Shown piece by piece: positions 36,774-45,609 of a stretch of 64,000 nucleotides of DNA; position 1 is the stretch's first letter, and every line of letters starts with the position of its first letter. A model generated the notes under the pieces. It saw only the letters and a list, made by a program, of their open reading frames with translations. It made no database searches and was not told the origin of the DNA. The translations under genes and the position numbers were made by a program. Source of the DNA: Gluconobacter morbifer G707 (GTDB lineage Bacteria > Pseudomonadota > Alphaproteobacteria > Acetobacterales > Acetobacteraceae); NCBI RefSeq assembly GCF_000234355.1, contig NZ_AGQV01000001.1, forward strand, positions 744,001 through 808,000, written 5' to 3'.

Positions 36774-37514
36774 ATGTTTTCTCTTTCCGGAAAGATTGCT
36801 CTCGTCACCGGTGCCTCGGGTGGTATCGGAACGGCCATTGCCCGTCAGCTTCATGCACAGGGTGCGACCGTTGTCCTCAGCGGTACGCGTGAGGCTGTTC
36901 TGCAGGAGCTGGCCGAAAGTTTTGGCGAGCGTGTGCATGTCGCCGTGGCCAACCTGTCCGAGCCGGCGGAAGCGGACAGTCTTGTGGCGAAGGCGGAGGA
37001 GGTGGCGGGTGCACCGCTGGACATCCTCGTCAACAATGCTGGTCTGACCCGCGATACGCTGGCCATCCGCATGAAGGACAGCGACTGGTCCCAAGTCATG
37101 ACGGTTGATCTGGAAAGCCCGTTCCGCCTGGCGCGGGCCGCCCTGAAAGGTATGTTGCGGCGGCGGGCTGGCCGCATTATCTCCATATCCTCCGTCGTGG
37201 GGACGACCGGCAATGCCGGACAGGCCAACTATGCTGCTGCAAAGGCGGGTATCGTGGGCATGAGCAAGTCTCTGGCGCAGGAAGCAGGGCCGCGTGGGGT
37301 GACCGTCAATGTCGTGGCTCCGGGTTTCATCGAGACTCCCATGACAGATGTGATGCCGGAAAACATCAGGGAGAAGCTGGTGGGGTCCATTCCGCTTGGT
37401 CGGATGGGGAATGCTGATGACGTGTCCTCCGCCGTAGTGTATCTGGCATCCGATGAGGCCGCCTGGGTCACCGGAACCACCCTGCACGTTAATGGCGGAA
37501 TGGCGATGGTGTAA
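36774..37514 (+). CDS. fabG: 3-oxoacyl-ACP reductase
   Basis: A 246-residue NADPH-dependent SDR of fatty acid elongation. It has TGASGGIG (residues 12-19), NNAG near 88, a catalytic Ser near 140 and YAAAK near 153-157. The length and the position between fabD and acpP make this the housekeeping FabG rather than one of the sugar SDRs in the window. It has an AAGGA ribosome-binding site. About 210 nt without a gene separate it from acpP; that gap probably holds an acpP promoter. Confidence 0.96.
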   Translation: MFSLSGKIALVTGASGGIGTAIARQLHAQGATVVLSGTREAVLQELAESFGERVHVAVANLSEPAEADSLVAKAEEVAGAPLDILVNNAGLTRDTLAIRMKDSDWSQVMTVDLESPFRLARAALKGMLRRRAGRIISISSVVGTTGNAGQANYAAAKAGIVGMSKSLAQEAGPRGVTVNVVAPGFIETPMTDVMPENIREKLVGSIPLGRMGNADDVSSAVVYLASDEAAWVTGTTLHVNGGMAMV

Positions 37515-37723
37515 GGAGACGCTTGGCCTTTCCGGTCAAAGCGTGCTAATCGCGCGCTGCTTTGCCCAGCCTGATGAAGGCTGATGTCCGGTTCGTCCGG
37601 CGGCAACGTCTTTCCCCGGAAGGGAAGGCGGCCCTGCGCTGGAGGGATCTGTGGCCCCCCGGACAGGCAGACGGCGCAACGAGTTTTTTTGTAACGCCCG
37701 GGATGGGCATAAGGAACGAACAG

Positions 37724-37963
37724 ATGAGCGATATTGCTGACAAGGTGAAGAAGATCGTTGTCGAGCACCTCGGCGTTGACGAAAGCAAGGTGACTCCGGA
37801 CGCTTCCTTCATCGACGATCTGGGCGCTGACAGCCTCGATACGGTTGAGCTGGTCATGGCTTTCGAGGAAGCATTCTCCGTCGAGATCCCTGAAGACGCC
37901 GCCGAAAAGATCGCGACCGTCAAGGACGCCATCGATTACATCGAGAAGCAGAAGGCAGCCTGA
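37724..37963 (+). CDS. acpP: Acyl carrier protein (primary)
   Basis: A 79-residue acidic carrier protein. The phosphopantetheine attachment site is Ser37 in [17 protein letters not shown], a canonical match to fatty acid synthesis ACPs. The start at 37724 (MSDIADKV) is preceded by AAGGA. It is distinct from the second ACP at 52861-53115, whose serine lies in a less acidic FDSLAVMNF context. Confidence 0.97.
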   Translation: MSDIADKVKKIVVEHLGVDESKVTPDASFIDDLGADSLDTVELVMAFEEAFSVEIPEDAAEKIATVKDAIDYIEKQKAA

Positions 37964-38090
37964 GCCTCTTTGCATACGGAGCCGGGCACGCCCGGTTCCC
38001 CTGTCTTTTCAACAAAGACCAGACTACAAGGATGCGGCTTTTTCCCGGCCGTATCGGTTACCGGATCATAACGTGAGACATGAGGCATCA

Positions 38091-39374
38091 ATGAGTGGGA
38101 CTGCAATGAACGGAAGGCGCGTTGTCGTCACCGGTATTGGCGTTGTCAGCCCCCTCGGCGTAGGTGCGGAACTGACCTGGAAACGCCTGATCGAGGGTCA
38201 GTCCGGTATCAGACGTATTACGCATTTCGATCCGTCCGGTCTTCCGGCCCAAGTTGCCGGCGAAGTGCCAGATGGGCCGACTGCGGAAGGCGGTCTCACG
38301 TTGTCCGACTGGGTCCCCGTCAAGGACCAGAAGAAGATGGATCGCTTTATCCATCTGGGCTTGGCTGCGGGAATCCAGGCTGTTGAGGATTCTGGATGGA
38401 AGCCGGAAGATGAGGACGATCGCTGCGCCACAGGTGTGATGATCGGTTCCGGAATCGGCGGTCTCCAGACGATTTATGAAGCATCGCGGACGGTTGCGGA
38501 AGGACGTGCGCGGCGGCTTTCCCCATTCTTTATTCCCTCCGCCCTGATCAACCTGATTTCCGGCCATCTTTCGATCCGTTACGGATTCAAGGGGCCGAAC
38601 CATGCGGTTGTCACAGCGTGTGCGACTGGGGTTCATGCCATTGGCGATGCTTCCCGGCTGATCCAGTACGGAGATGCGGATGTCATGGTCGCTGGTGGCG
38701 CGGAAGCAGCCATCTGTGAACTGGGAATTGCCGGATTCTCTTCCGCGCGCGCACTTTCCACCGGGTCGAACGACAATCCGGCGCAGGCATCGCGTCCCTG
38801 GGACAAGGATCGTGACGGATTCGTCATGGGCGAAGGCGCGGGTGTCGTGGTCCTGGAAGAACTGGAACACGCCAAACGGCGCGGTGCGAAGATCTACGGC
38901 GAAATCGGTGGCTATGGCCTGTCCGGTGACGCCTATCACATTACCGCTCCCGCCGAAGGGCATGAAGGGGCGTTCCGGGCCATGAAGGCCGCCCTGCGCA
39001 ATGGTGGCCTGACACCGGCGGATATCGATTACGTCAATGCCCATGGAACCTCCACCATGGCGGACGACCTTGAACTGAATGCTGTCGAGCGACTCTTCGG
39101 AGAGCATGCGAAGAGCATCGCCATGTCTTCCACCAAGTCTGCCATTGGCCATTTGCTGGGGGCTGCAGGGGCGGTTGAAGCCATCTTCTGTCTTCAGGCG
39201 ATCCGGGACGGTGTGGTGCCTCCGACGCTGAACCTTGATAATGCCGAGCGTGAGAGCCTGATCGATCGCGTGGCCAACAAGGCACAGGAACGGAAGGTAG
39301 ATGTCGCTCTTTCCAACAGTTTCGGATTTGGCGGAACGAACGCCAGTATTATCCTGAAGCGCTTCAAGGACTGA
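38091..39374 (+). CDS. fabF: 3-oxoacyl-ACP synthase II
   Basis: A 427-residue condensing enzyme with the Cys-His-His triad: the nucleophile cysteine is in VTACATG, a histidine in NAHGTSTMADD and another in KSAIGHLLGAAGA. It closes with FGFGGTNAS. The start at 38091 (MSGTAMNG) fits the family; a second ATG lies at 38106. It extends saturated and unsaturated acyl-ACP. acpP is 127 nt upstream and mltG 16 nt downstream, the conserved Proteobacterial order. Confidence 0.96.
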   Translation: MSGTAMNGRRVVVTGIGVVSPLGVGAELTWKRLIEGQSGIRRITHFDPSGLPAQVAGEVPDGPTAEGGLTLSDWVPVKDQKKMDRFIHLGLAAGIQAVEDSGWKPEDEDDRCATGVMIGSGIGGLQTIYEASRTVAEGRARRLSPFFIPSALINLISGHLSIRYGFKGPNHAVVTACATGVHAIGDASRLIQYGDADVMVAGGAEAAICELGIAGFSSARALSTGSNDNPAQASRPWDKDRDGFVMGEGAGVVVLEELEHAKRRGAKIYGEIGGYGLSGDAYHITAPAEGHEGAFRAMKAALRNGGLTPADIDYVNAHGTSTMADDLELNAVERLFGEHAKSIAMSSTKSAIGHLLGAAGAVEAIFCLQAIRDGVVPPTLNLDNAERESLIDRVANKAQERKVDVALSNSFGFGGTNASIILKRFKD

Positions 39375-39390
39375 GGAATAGGCTGGACGC

Positions 39391-40437
39391 ATGCCTGATG
39401 GTGAAGAAGACTCCCGGAAAAGCCTTCTGAGTTTTCTTCCGCCAAAGGCTGGTCGCAAGGCTGCATTCTTTCTGGTGCCTTTCCTGTGTGTCGCGATCGC
39501 GGCGGCCGGTTATGGGCATTACACAGATCCTGGGCCGCTGCCGAAAACGCAGGTTTTTGTCATTCCGCATGGCAACAACGCGCGTGTCACGAAGGCCCTG
39601 CAGGATGATGGTATCCTGTCCCCAACCTGGGCTTCGGGAGCGTTCTTTCGTCTTGCTGCTTTCCTGACGCATCGGGACGGACAGATCCACGCTGCCGAAT
39701 TCGAATTCCCTGACCGGGTATCCGTAGCGCATGTGCTTGAAATCCTGCGGCATGGACATCCAGTTTCCCATCAGGTCACGATTCCCGAAGGGCTGACGGC
39801 CCTGAAAATCAGGGATATTCTTCGTCGTGCTCCTGCCCTGACAGGGGATGTTCCGGAGTTCGCCGAAGGCAGCGTCTATCCACAGACGCTTTCCTATGTC
39901 TGGGGAATGAACCGTCAGGGGCTGGTCAGCCGACTGCAGAAGATGATGCAGACCCATCTGGACACGGTCTGGAACGGTCGGGATGTGGAAGCGCTTGACG
40001 GATTGATCCAGTCCCCACAGGAACTGCTGGTTCTGGCCTCCCTGATCGAACGGGAGAGTGCGATGGAATCGGAGCGTCCCATGGTGGCGCGTGTTTTTCT
40101 GAACCGCCTCAGGCTGGGAATGCGGTTGCAGACGGACCCCAGCGTCATTTATGGCCTGAGTAATGGCTTGGGAACGCTGGACGCTCCCTTGTCGCATGAA
40201 GATCTTCAGACGCCTGGCCCCTATAACACCTATCTTCAGGCTGGCCTGCCGCCTGGTCCCATCTGCTCCCCGGGACTGAGCGCCCTGACCGCAGCAGCCC
40301 ATCCCGCAGAGGGCAAGATGCTGTATTTTGTGGCGACCGGGAATGGCGGTCACAGTTTCGCTGAGACCCTTTCCGACCAGGACAGGAATATCCGTGCCTA
40401 TCGTGCCCGGATGGCGGACCCCGCGTCTCAACCCTGA
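39391..40437 (+). CDS. mltG: Endolytic murein transglycosylase MltG
   Basis: A 348-residue inner-membrane lytic transglycosylase (YceG) that cleaves nascent glycan strands and sets their length. There is one N-terminal transmembrane helix (about residues 24-42), a LysM-like domain (about 50-110) and a catalytic domain with the Glu in LASLIERES (near residue 215), TDPSVIYG and the YNTYLQAGLPPGPI box. It directly follows fabF and ends at a bidirectional terminator. Confidence 0.94.
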   Translation: MPDGEEDSRKSLLSFLPPKAGRKAAFFLVPFLCVAIAAAGYGHYTDPGPLPKTQVFVIPHGNNARVTKALQDDGILSPTWASGAFFRLAAFLTHRDGQIHAAEFEFPDRVSVAHVLEILRHGHPVSHQVTIPEGLTALKIRDILRRAPALTGDVPEFAEGSVYPQTLSYVWGMNRQGLVSRLQKMMQTHLDTVWNGRDVEALDGLIQSPQELLVLASLIERESAMESERPMVARVFLNRLRLGMRLQTDPSVIYGLSNGLGTLDAPLSHEDLQTPGPYNTYLQAGLPPGPICSPGLSALTAAAHPAEGKMLYFVATGNGGHSFAETLSDQDRNIRAYRARMADPASQP

Positions 40438-40442
40438 ACAAA

Positions 40443-40474
40443 AAAAGGCGCTCTCCTAGTGGGGAACGCCTTTT
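40443..40474. terminator. Bidirectional terminator between mltG and the SYLF gene
   Basis: The outer stem AAAAGGCG/CGCCTTTT (40443-40450 with 40467-40474) encloses an inner CTCC/GGGG pairing. There are A residues upstream and T residues downstream, so it can serve both converging genes. Confidence 0.8.
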
Positions 40475-40509
40475 GGTCTGTCTACAGCTGGTCAGAGATG
40501 TGGTCAGGG

Positions 40510-41403
40510 TCAGTGACCGACCCGTCCAAGGGATTCGCTCTTCACTGCGCCCTGCTGCGCGTTATAGGGGCGGCTGGAATCATAATTAGAGGGGTAAGGA
40601 CTGCTTCCCGTTTCCGATGCGGTGCCGGTCGTTGTGGAATGTGCGGTTGAGGTGGTTCCGGCAGCGGTAGCTGTGGTGGAGCGGGCAGTCGTGGCCGTTG
40701 GAACCTGTGCGATGGACATCAGCATCCTGCGCAATGGGTCCGCGGCCGGATTGTTGACCCGCATCGTGACGATAATATCCTCCGGGCCGACGCTCTGGTT
40801 GTAATAGGCACGGTTGGCGCCGCTATCGACTGTCAGTTTGGAGCCGCCAAGTGCTGCACCGGCATAGAGGCCTTCGTTTTTCTGTGCGGCGTAGATATCG
40901 GTGTTGCTGGCGCCTGCGGTACTGTCCTGAAGGCCAGTACCGATACTGGCAAAGGAAGCGGAAGCAGAGGCATCAAACTTGAACTGGCTGTCCAGCATGG
41001 CCTGAATGCCGCGCTGGGACATGATGAAAAAGATCATCTCCGAACTCTGCACGCCAAGCTGGAAACCCAGTGATCCCGTTCCAAGCCGGTAGAATGCCGG
41101 GTCGGACCAGGAACCGCGGGCATCGCGGCTCAGGAGTAGGCAGCGACCGCCGGACCCACCAATCCCAAAGGACATATTCAGGACAGACGGGCACACCATG
41201 ACGGCCTTGGCCTGTGCGAGAAGTTTTTGGGACCGGGAGCGCGGTGTGGAACCGGAGAAAATATCCTGTACCGCCAGTGTCGCCTTGTCCACGATGATCT
41301 GCTGCTGGCTGGCTGTGGTCTGGGCCTCACTGGCACAGGCTGAAAGGGCCGTGCAGCCGGAGGCCATGAGAATGGTCGAACGCAGGAGACCGGACAGGGT
41401 CAT
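40510..41403 (-). CDS. SYLF (Ysc84) domain lipoprotein
   Basis: A 297-residue protein with a lipoprotein-type signal ending in LSAC (Cys near residue 23). A SYLF/Ysc84 lipid-binding domain (about 45-235) follows, with recognisable segments GIGGSGGRCLLLSR, SLGFQLGVQSSEMIFFIM and GASNTDIYAAQKNEGLYAGAALGG. The C-terminal tail is low-complexity Thr/Ala/Ser-rich (about 230-270) and poorly conserved in such proteins. The start at 41403 is chosen for the signal and an upstream AAGG; the frame is open to 41448. An envelope lipid-associated role is likely but undefined. Confidence 0.85.
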   Translation of the reverse strand: MTLSGLLRSTILMASGCTALSACASEAQTTASQQQIIVDKATLAVQDIFSGSTPRSRSQKLLAQAKAVMVCPSVLNMSFGIGGSGGRCLLLSRDARGSWSDPAFYRLGTGSLGFQLGVQSSEMIFFIMSQRGIQAMLDSQFKFDASASASFASIGTGLQDSTAGASNTDIYAAQKNEGLYAGAALGGSKLTVDSGANRAYYNQSVGPEDIIVTMRVNNPAADPLRRMLMSIAQVPTATTARSTTATAAGTTSTAHSTTTGTASETGSSPYPSNYDSSRPYNAQQGAVKSESLGRVGH

Positions 41404-41492
41404 AGAGGCTACCTTCTGCAGAATGCGGGAGAAATCATGTTCCCGCACTATGCGCGAAATGCGGCCGAATCACGAGCAGGGAAAGACGAAAG

Positions 41493-42281
41493 TCAGATTT
41501 CGACACCGAAAGCCTGGGAAAGGATGGGGGCGAGTGCCGGGGCTGCTGCGAGGATGGTGGCTCCGCCCGTCAGGCCGCCACTCTGAAGAAAGGGAGAAAC
41601 TGCAGCTCCGGCCTCATCCAGAATGATCAGGGCTGCCGCGACGTCCCAGAGCTGGATCACGATCTCCAGATATCCGTCACTCCGGCCACAGGCCACATCC
41701 GTCAGGGCAAGCGCACCGGACCCGCCGGACCGCGGCATGGCTCCCATCGCCATGATGGCTGCGATCTTCTCTTCAAATATACCTTTCGGCACCCGGGCAG
41801 ACCATCCCATCTCGACCATGGCTTCCTGTGGATTGGCGATAGGGGAGGCCTTGATGCGCTTTCCATTCAGAAAAGCTCCATGGCCCTTGCGCGCTGTGAA
41901 GACTTCCTGCAACGCAGGCGCATCGATGATCCCGGCAACGGGTGTATCCCCGTCCAGAAGGCCGAGGGAAACACACCAGCGATCACGGCCACGGGCGAAG
42001 TTGGACGTGCCGTCGATCGGATCAACCACCCAGCGGAAGCGACCCTGCCGGGTTGTGCCGTTTTCCTCGCCCTGAAAACCATCATCCGGGAAAAGCTCCT
42101 GAATGCGGGCGCTGATGAGAGCTTCCACAGCGCCGTCCGCTTCCGTCAGATAATCCTGTCGGCCTTTCAGGGTGCCGGTTGGGCCTCCGGGCGCAGGACG
42201 CATGGAAAGGGCAAGGGCCGCAGCGTCACGAACAACGCTGCGGGCGGCTTCAAGGCGGACGGCGACAGGATCGAAAGACAT
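41493..42281 (-). CDS. Inositol monophosphatase family protein
   Basis: A 262-residue lithium-sensitive-type phosphatase. The metal-site motifs are present: GEENG near residues 71-75, DPIDGTSNF near 87-95 and WDVAAALIILDEAG near 213-226. Family members dephosphorylate inositol phosphate, histidinol phosphate (HisN) or 3'-phosphoadenosine phosphates. Sequence alone does not decide among these. It lies 10 nt downstream of mmcB on the same strand. Confidence 0.88.
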   Translation of the reverse strand: MSFDPVAVRLEAARSVVRDAAALALSMRPAPGGPTGTLKGRQDYLTEADGAVEALISARIQELFPDDGFQGEENGTTRQGRFRWVVDPIDGTSNFARGRDRWCVSLGLLDGDTPVAGIIDAPALQEVFTARKGHGAFLNGKRIKASPIANPQEAMVEMGWSARVPKGIFEEKIAAIMAMGAMPRSGGSGALALTDVACGRSDGYLEIVIQLWDVAAALIILDEAGAAVSPFLQSGGLTGGATILAAAPALAPILSQAFGVEI

Positions 42282-42291
42282 GGGGAAAGTC

Positions 42292-42819
42292 CTATTCAGC
42301 GCGACGTGCGGCGCGCAGGGAGGCTGTGATGGCCGGGTCTTCCAGCGACATGAGGCGGCTGGCGCCTGTCATGGCGAAAAGGTGAAGGAGAGTTCGGCGG
42401 CGTGCCGGAGGCAGTTTGTGCAGGGCGGGTTCGCGCAGAATGGCGCATTCCGGCACGATACTGTCACGCAGGCTTTCAGGTACCATGCTCAGTCCGACGC
42501 TGATGATACCAACATCCGCCGGCAGGAGTTCGGTGGGAAAGCGGTCATCCACGGCGAAAAACAGGCGGTCGGACCAGTTCCGGTATTCGTGCCATTTGCG
42601 GTCTGTCTGGAAATCCCGCACTCCGGACTTGATTTCGATGCAGGTAAGGGAGTGATCCGGCAGGAGCGCCATGACGTCAGCGCGGCGACCGGCGGCAGGG
42701 AGGGAAAACTCGTTGATGGCGCCCCAGTTCATGTTACGGCATAAGCCGAGAACCGCACGCCGGATGGCAAGCTGGGTCTCTGGCAGACCGGGAGAGATGT
42801 CGGAAAGAGCGGCACTCAT
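42292..42819 (-). CDS. mmcB: MmcB family DNA repair protein
   Basis: A 175-residue protein of the alphaproteobacterial MmcB family, a putative PD-(D/E)xK nuclease linked to mitomycin C resistance and SOS response in Caulobacter. The nuclease core is visible as D48 in GRRADVMAL and E62-x-K64 in CIEIKSG, followed by the conserved KWHEYRNWSDRLFFAV. The length is typical. It is divergent from the propeller-protein gene at 42898 and upstream of the inositol monophosphatase-like gene. Confidence 0.88.
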   Translation of the reverse strand: MSAALSDISPGLPETQLAIRRAVLGLCRNMNWGAINEFSLPAAGRRADVMALLPDHSLTCIEIKSGVRDFQTDRKWHEYRNWSDRLFFAVDDRFPTELLPADVGIISVGLSMVPESLRDSIVPECAILREPALHKLPPARRRTLLHLFAMTGASRLMSLEDPAITASLRAARRAE

Positions 42820-42897
42820 GGTTCCATCTTGCCCTGATCTGCGCTTTACGTCTTCCCCTGTCGTTCTTTTTCATCATCCAGTTTACGGGAGAGTGTC

Positions 42898-43791
42898 ATG
42901 CCGTTCCTCCGGACCGATCACTGGCGTAGCGCGATCATTCATGCACCGCTGGCCGAACTTGTCCGTTCCGGGAGCCTGAACGGCCATCCCGTGACGCTTC
43001 TGCCCGATATCGGCGATCATCGGTTTCTGGCAGATCCGTTCGGATTATGGCGTGACGGACAGCTTTATGTTTTTGCAGAGGCCTATGACTATCGTCAGCC
43101 CCACGGGGTGATCGAGGTTCTGGCCTATGACCGGACTGGCCATCTTGTTCAGCGTGAAACTGTTCTGAAGGAAGACTGGCACCTCTCCTATCCCTACGTT
43201 TTCGAGCATGAGGGGGAAACCTATCTGCTGCCGGAAGCCAGCGAATCCGGGCGGCTGAGCCTTTACCGGTCGGTGGCGTTTCCATGGGGATGGGAAAAGG
43301 TGGACGCGTTTGATTTTCCCATTGGTGCGATCGATGCCACGCCGTTTCATCATGCCGGACGCTGGTGGATGTTCTGGACGCCACCGGGAAGCCGGGACGA
43401 GCGTCAGAGCATGCTTCATATCTCCGTAGCGGACAGCCTTTTCGGTCTCTGGCAGGACATGGGTCTTTTTCTCAAGGATCGGCAGGGAGCCAGACCTGGC
43501 GGAACGCCGGTTGTCGTGGAAGGGGAAATCTTCCTGCCGACACAGGACTGCCAAGGCACGTATGGAAGAGCCATCAGACTGCTCAAGATTGAAGGGCTGG
43601 AGCGTGGGTTGCCGAAAGTCACACCTGACCTGATGCTGCAAAGCCCGGCTGTGTTCCGGCGTCATTATCCCGACGGGATGCATACACTGTCCGCTGCAGG
43701 ACAGGTCACGCTGATTGATGTCAAAAAAGTGGGGCTTGGACCGAAACGGGACCTGTTCAATCTGCGCCGGAAGCTGGGCGTCGGGGTGTAA
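42898..43791 (+). CDS. Beta-propeller protein, GH43-like / GINT1 N-terminal-like
   Basis: A 297-residue protein without signal peptide. It resembles the five-bladed propeller domain shared by GH43-like proteins and the N-terminal part of plant glucosamine inositolphosphorylceramide transferase: HRFLADPFGLWRDGQLYVFAEAY near residues 40-62, HLSYPYVFEHEGETYLLPEAS near 96-116 and a WWMFW strand near 158. In bacteria this domain often sits in polysaccharide or glycolipid clusters, and here it borders the sphingolipid island. Whether it binds or hydrolyses a glycan is unknown. Its end overlaps the convergent GT4 gene by 35 nt. Confidence 0.62.
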   Translation: MPFLRTDHWRSAIIHAPLAELVRSGSLNGHPVTLLPDIGDHRFLADPFGLWRDGQLYVFAEAYDYRQPHGVIEVLAYDRTGHLVQRETVLKEDWHLSYPYVFEHEGETYLLPEASESGRLSLYRSVAFPWGWEKVDAFDFPIGAIDATPFHHAGRWWMFWTPPGSRDERQSMLHISVADSLFGLWQDMGLFLKDRQGARPGGTPVVVEGEIFLPTQDCQGTYGRAIRLLKIEGLERGLPKVTPDLMLQSPAVFRRHYPDGMHTLSAAGQVTLIDVKKVGLGPKRDLFNLRRKLGVGV

Positions 43792-44857
43792 AGCCCGGAA
43801 GCCTGTCCAGCACGGCATTGCCATGCTCGGCAAAGGCTTTCGGCCCAAAACGTTCAAGAACCCGCTCCCGAGAGAGACGGCCCATTTCGGCTAGCTTTTC
43901 AGGACGCTGAAGCAGGTCGCCGATCGCGGAAGCCAGAGCGGGAGCATTGTTGAACGGGACGATTTTTCCTGTTCTTCCCTCTTCGATCGTGACCGCCAAT
44001 TCGCCCGCCGGAGTCGCGACAATGGGCAGGCCGCAACTCATGGCTTCATGAGCTGCGACGCAAAGCCCTTCCCAGTGAGAAGGCTGGACATAGAGATGCA
44101 GCGTTTTCATGAAATCCAGAGGGGCCGTGTAGTGCCCAAGAAGCTCTACCGGCAGATCGCTGTTCCTGATACACTGAGCTAGAGAGGCCTGTTCCGGGCC
44201 ATCACCTGCGATTAGAAGACGGAATGGCGGCAAGCCGGGACGATCTTTCAGAAGTCTGATGGCTTCGCAGAGAAAGTCATATCCCTTGACGGCATGAAGG
44301 CGTCCGACCGTGCCGATGCGGACCGTCTGGCCCTGCTTCCAGGGGGATGCAAGAGGCGTATCCGGGTTGGCCCGAAAAATCGGCCAGCACAGCAGATTAT
44401 TTTTCAGACCCAGTGTACGGCGCGCAAAATTCTCGACTGTACGGGAATCTGCAATCCAGAGCGTTGTACGTTTGCGGCAGAGACGCAGGAGAAAGGCATT
44501 GGCGCCTTTCAGTCGGGCTGAATGCTGCCAGTGCACCGTAGGGACATTCAGCCTGTTGGCAACGAGTTGGCCCAGCAGGCTGGCGCGGGTCAGGGACGTC
44601 CAGATCAGGTCTGGCTGAAACGCCTGAAGTTCACGGCTCAGCCAGCGATAGGCCGCGACATGGTCCTTCAGTGTTCCTGAACGGACTCTGACGGGGACGC
44701 CGGCGTTTTCGAGAAGGGGAACAGCCAATGCGTCCTTTGGAGCCAGACCGAAGACCGTGACATCTCCTCCCCGGGCGCGGAGAAGGGCGACAATATCGGG
44801 AATGGGCATCTGCGCCCCCCCGCATTCCACCGAATTGATGACGTAGGCGACTTTCAT
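43757..44857 (-). CDS. GT4-type glycosyltransferase
   Basis: A 366-residue GT-B enzyme. The N-terminal acceptor domain starts MKVAYVINSVECGGAQ; the C-terminal donor domain has IGTVGRLHAVKGYDFL near residue 185 and the EX7E-type segment SHWEGLCVAAHEAMSCGLPIV near 265-285. It probably transfers a sugar from a nucleotide or polyprenyl donor to a lipid or glycan. The start at 44857 overlaps the NTP-transferase gene by 4 nt; the long open frame upstream is antisense. It is last in the operon with lptF, lptG and the hydroxylase, suggesting a glycolipid product. Confidence 0.88.
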   Translation of the reverse strand: MKVAYVINSVECGGAQMPIPDIVALLRARGGDVTVFGLAPKDALAVPLLENAGVPVRVRSGTLKDHVAAYRWLSRELQAFQPDLIWTSLTRASLLGQLVANRLNVPTVHWQHSARLKGANAFLLRLCRKRTTLWIADSRTVENFARRTLGLKNNLLCWPIFRANPDTPLASPWKQGQTVRIGTVGRLHAVKGYDFLCEAIRLLKDRPGLPPFRLLIAGDGPEQASLAQCIRNSDLPVELLGHYTAPLDFMKTLHLYVQPSHWEGLCVAAHEAMSCGLPIVATPAGELAVTIEEGRTGKIVPFNNAPALASAIGDLLQRPEKLAEMGRLSRERVLERFGPKAFAEHGNAVLDRLPGFTPRRPASGAD

Positions 44858-45609
44858 GCTGTCCGTCGTGCCAGAAGACGTTCGCTCAGTTCCAGATCGG
44901 CTGGTTTGTCCACATCCACTGCTGCTTCTCCGTCGGCGAGGGGAACCAGACGGACCCTTGCATCTGTCAGGTGTTCGATCCGTTGGTACAGGGCCCTGGA
45001 ATCCAGACGTCCCAGCAGGGCCCGGATCAATGTGCTCACCCCGAGCGTCAGGGCCATTTTCAGGGGATGCTTCCGGTTCTGTTGCAACTGCTTCCACAAT
45101 TCCACGACATTCCGGGCCTTTGGCGTTCCCATCCAAAAAAGATTGCAGCCGGAAAACTGCATGTCAGACAGGTGGATATAAGTCCGTTTCGTGCCCGGGA
45201 CGTCCCGCTCGACCGTGGAACGCAGGGCGACGGCTGCCGCAAGATCGCAGCCGGCCGTTCGGGAGAGAAATTCCGTAATCCATTCAGGCTTCAGAAGCGC
45301 ATGGTCCGCAGTGGTGACTAGGCAGGGCGTTCCGATGCGTGCCAGGGCATCGGCCACGCTTTCACTCGGGGTTGAAGCGGATTTCAGGATTCGGGCGTCC
45401 CCGGCAATGGCTTGGATGGCTTCCGGATTTTCAATGCTGATGGTTATTGGTCCCAGACCGGGCGTATGTCTCAGCGTCTCCAGCACGCGGGTAAGCATCG
45501 GCTGGCCGGCGACGCGCAGGAGCGCCTTGTGGGAAACCCCGCCAAGTCTGGCCAGAGGATCATCTTCTCCGTCTCGCGAGCCTGCAAGTACGAGAACCGG
45601 CAGTGTCAC
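44854..45609 (-). CDS. NTP-transferase domain protein (MobA-like nucleotidyltransferase)
   Basis: A 251-residue protein with a GT-A/NTP-transferase fold. The N-terminal nucleotide loop is VLVLAGSRDGEDDPLA with a following KALL lysine, then TTADHALL as the metal-binding DxD-like strand near residue 100. It ends with a VDVDKPADLEL motif, typical of MobA and IspD-like cytidylyltransferases. It probably activates a small alcohol or sugar phosphate. It is joined by 4-nt overlaps to the fatty acid hydroxylase upstream and GT4 downstream, so it may supply a head-group donor for a lipid. Confidence 0.8.
   Translation of the reverse strand: MTLPVLVLAGSRDGEDDPLARLGGVSHKALLRVAGQPMLTRVLETLRHTPGLGPITISIENPEAIQAIAGDARILKSASTPSESVADALARIGTPCLVTTADHALLKPEWITEFLSRTAGCDLAAAVALRSTVERDVPGTKRTYIHLSDMQFSGCNLFWMGTPKARNVVELWKQLQQNRKHPLKMALTLGVSTLIRALLGRLDSRALYQRIEHLTDARVRLVPLADGEAAVDVDKPADLELSERLLARRTA

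Noticed and set aside
36102-39458. Long antisense open frames over fabD, fabG and fabF
   Set aside because: The sense genes are unmistakable fatty acid synthesis enzymes; the antisense products match no family.
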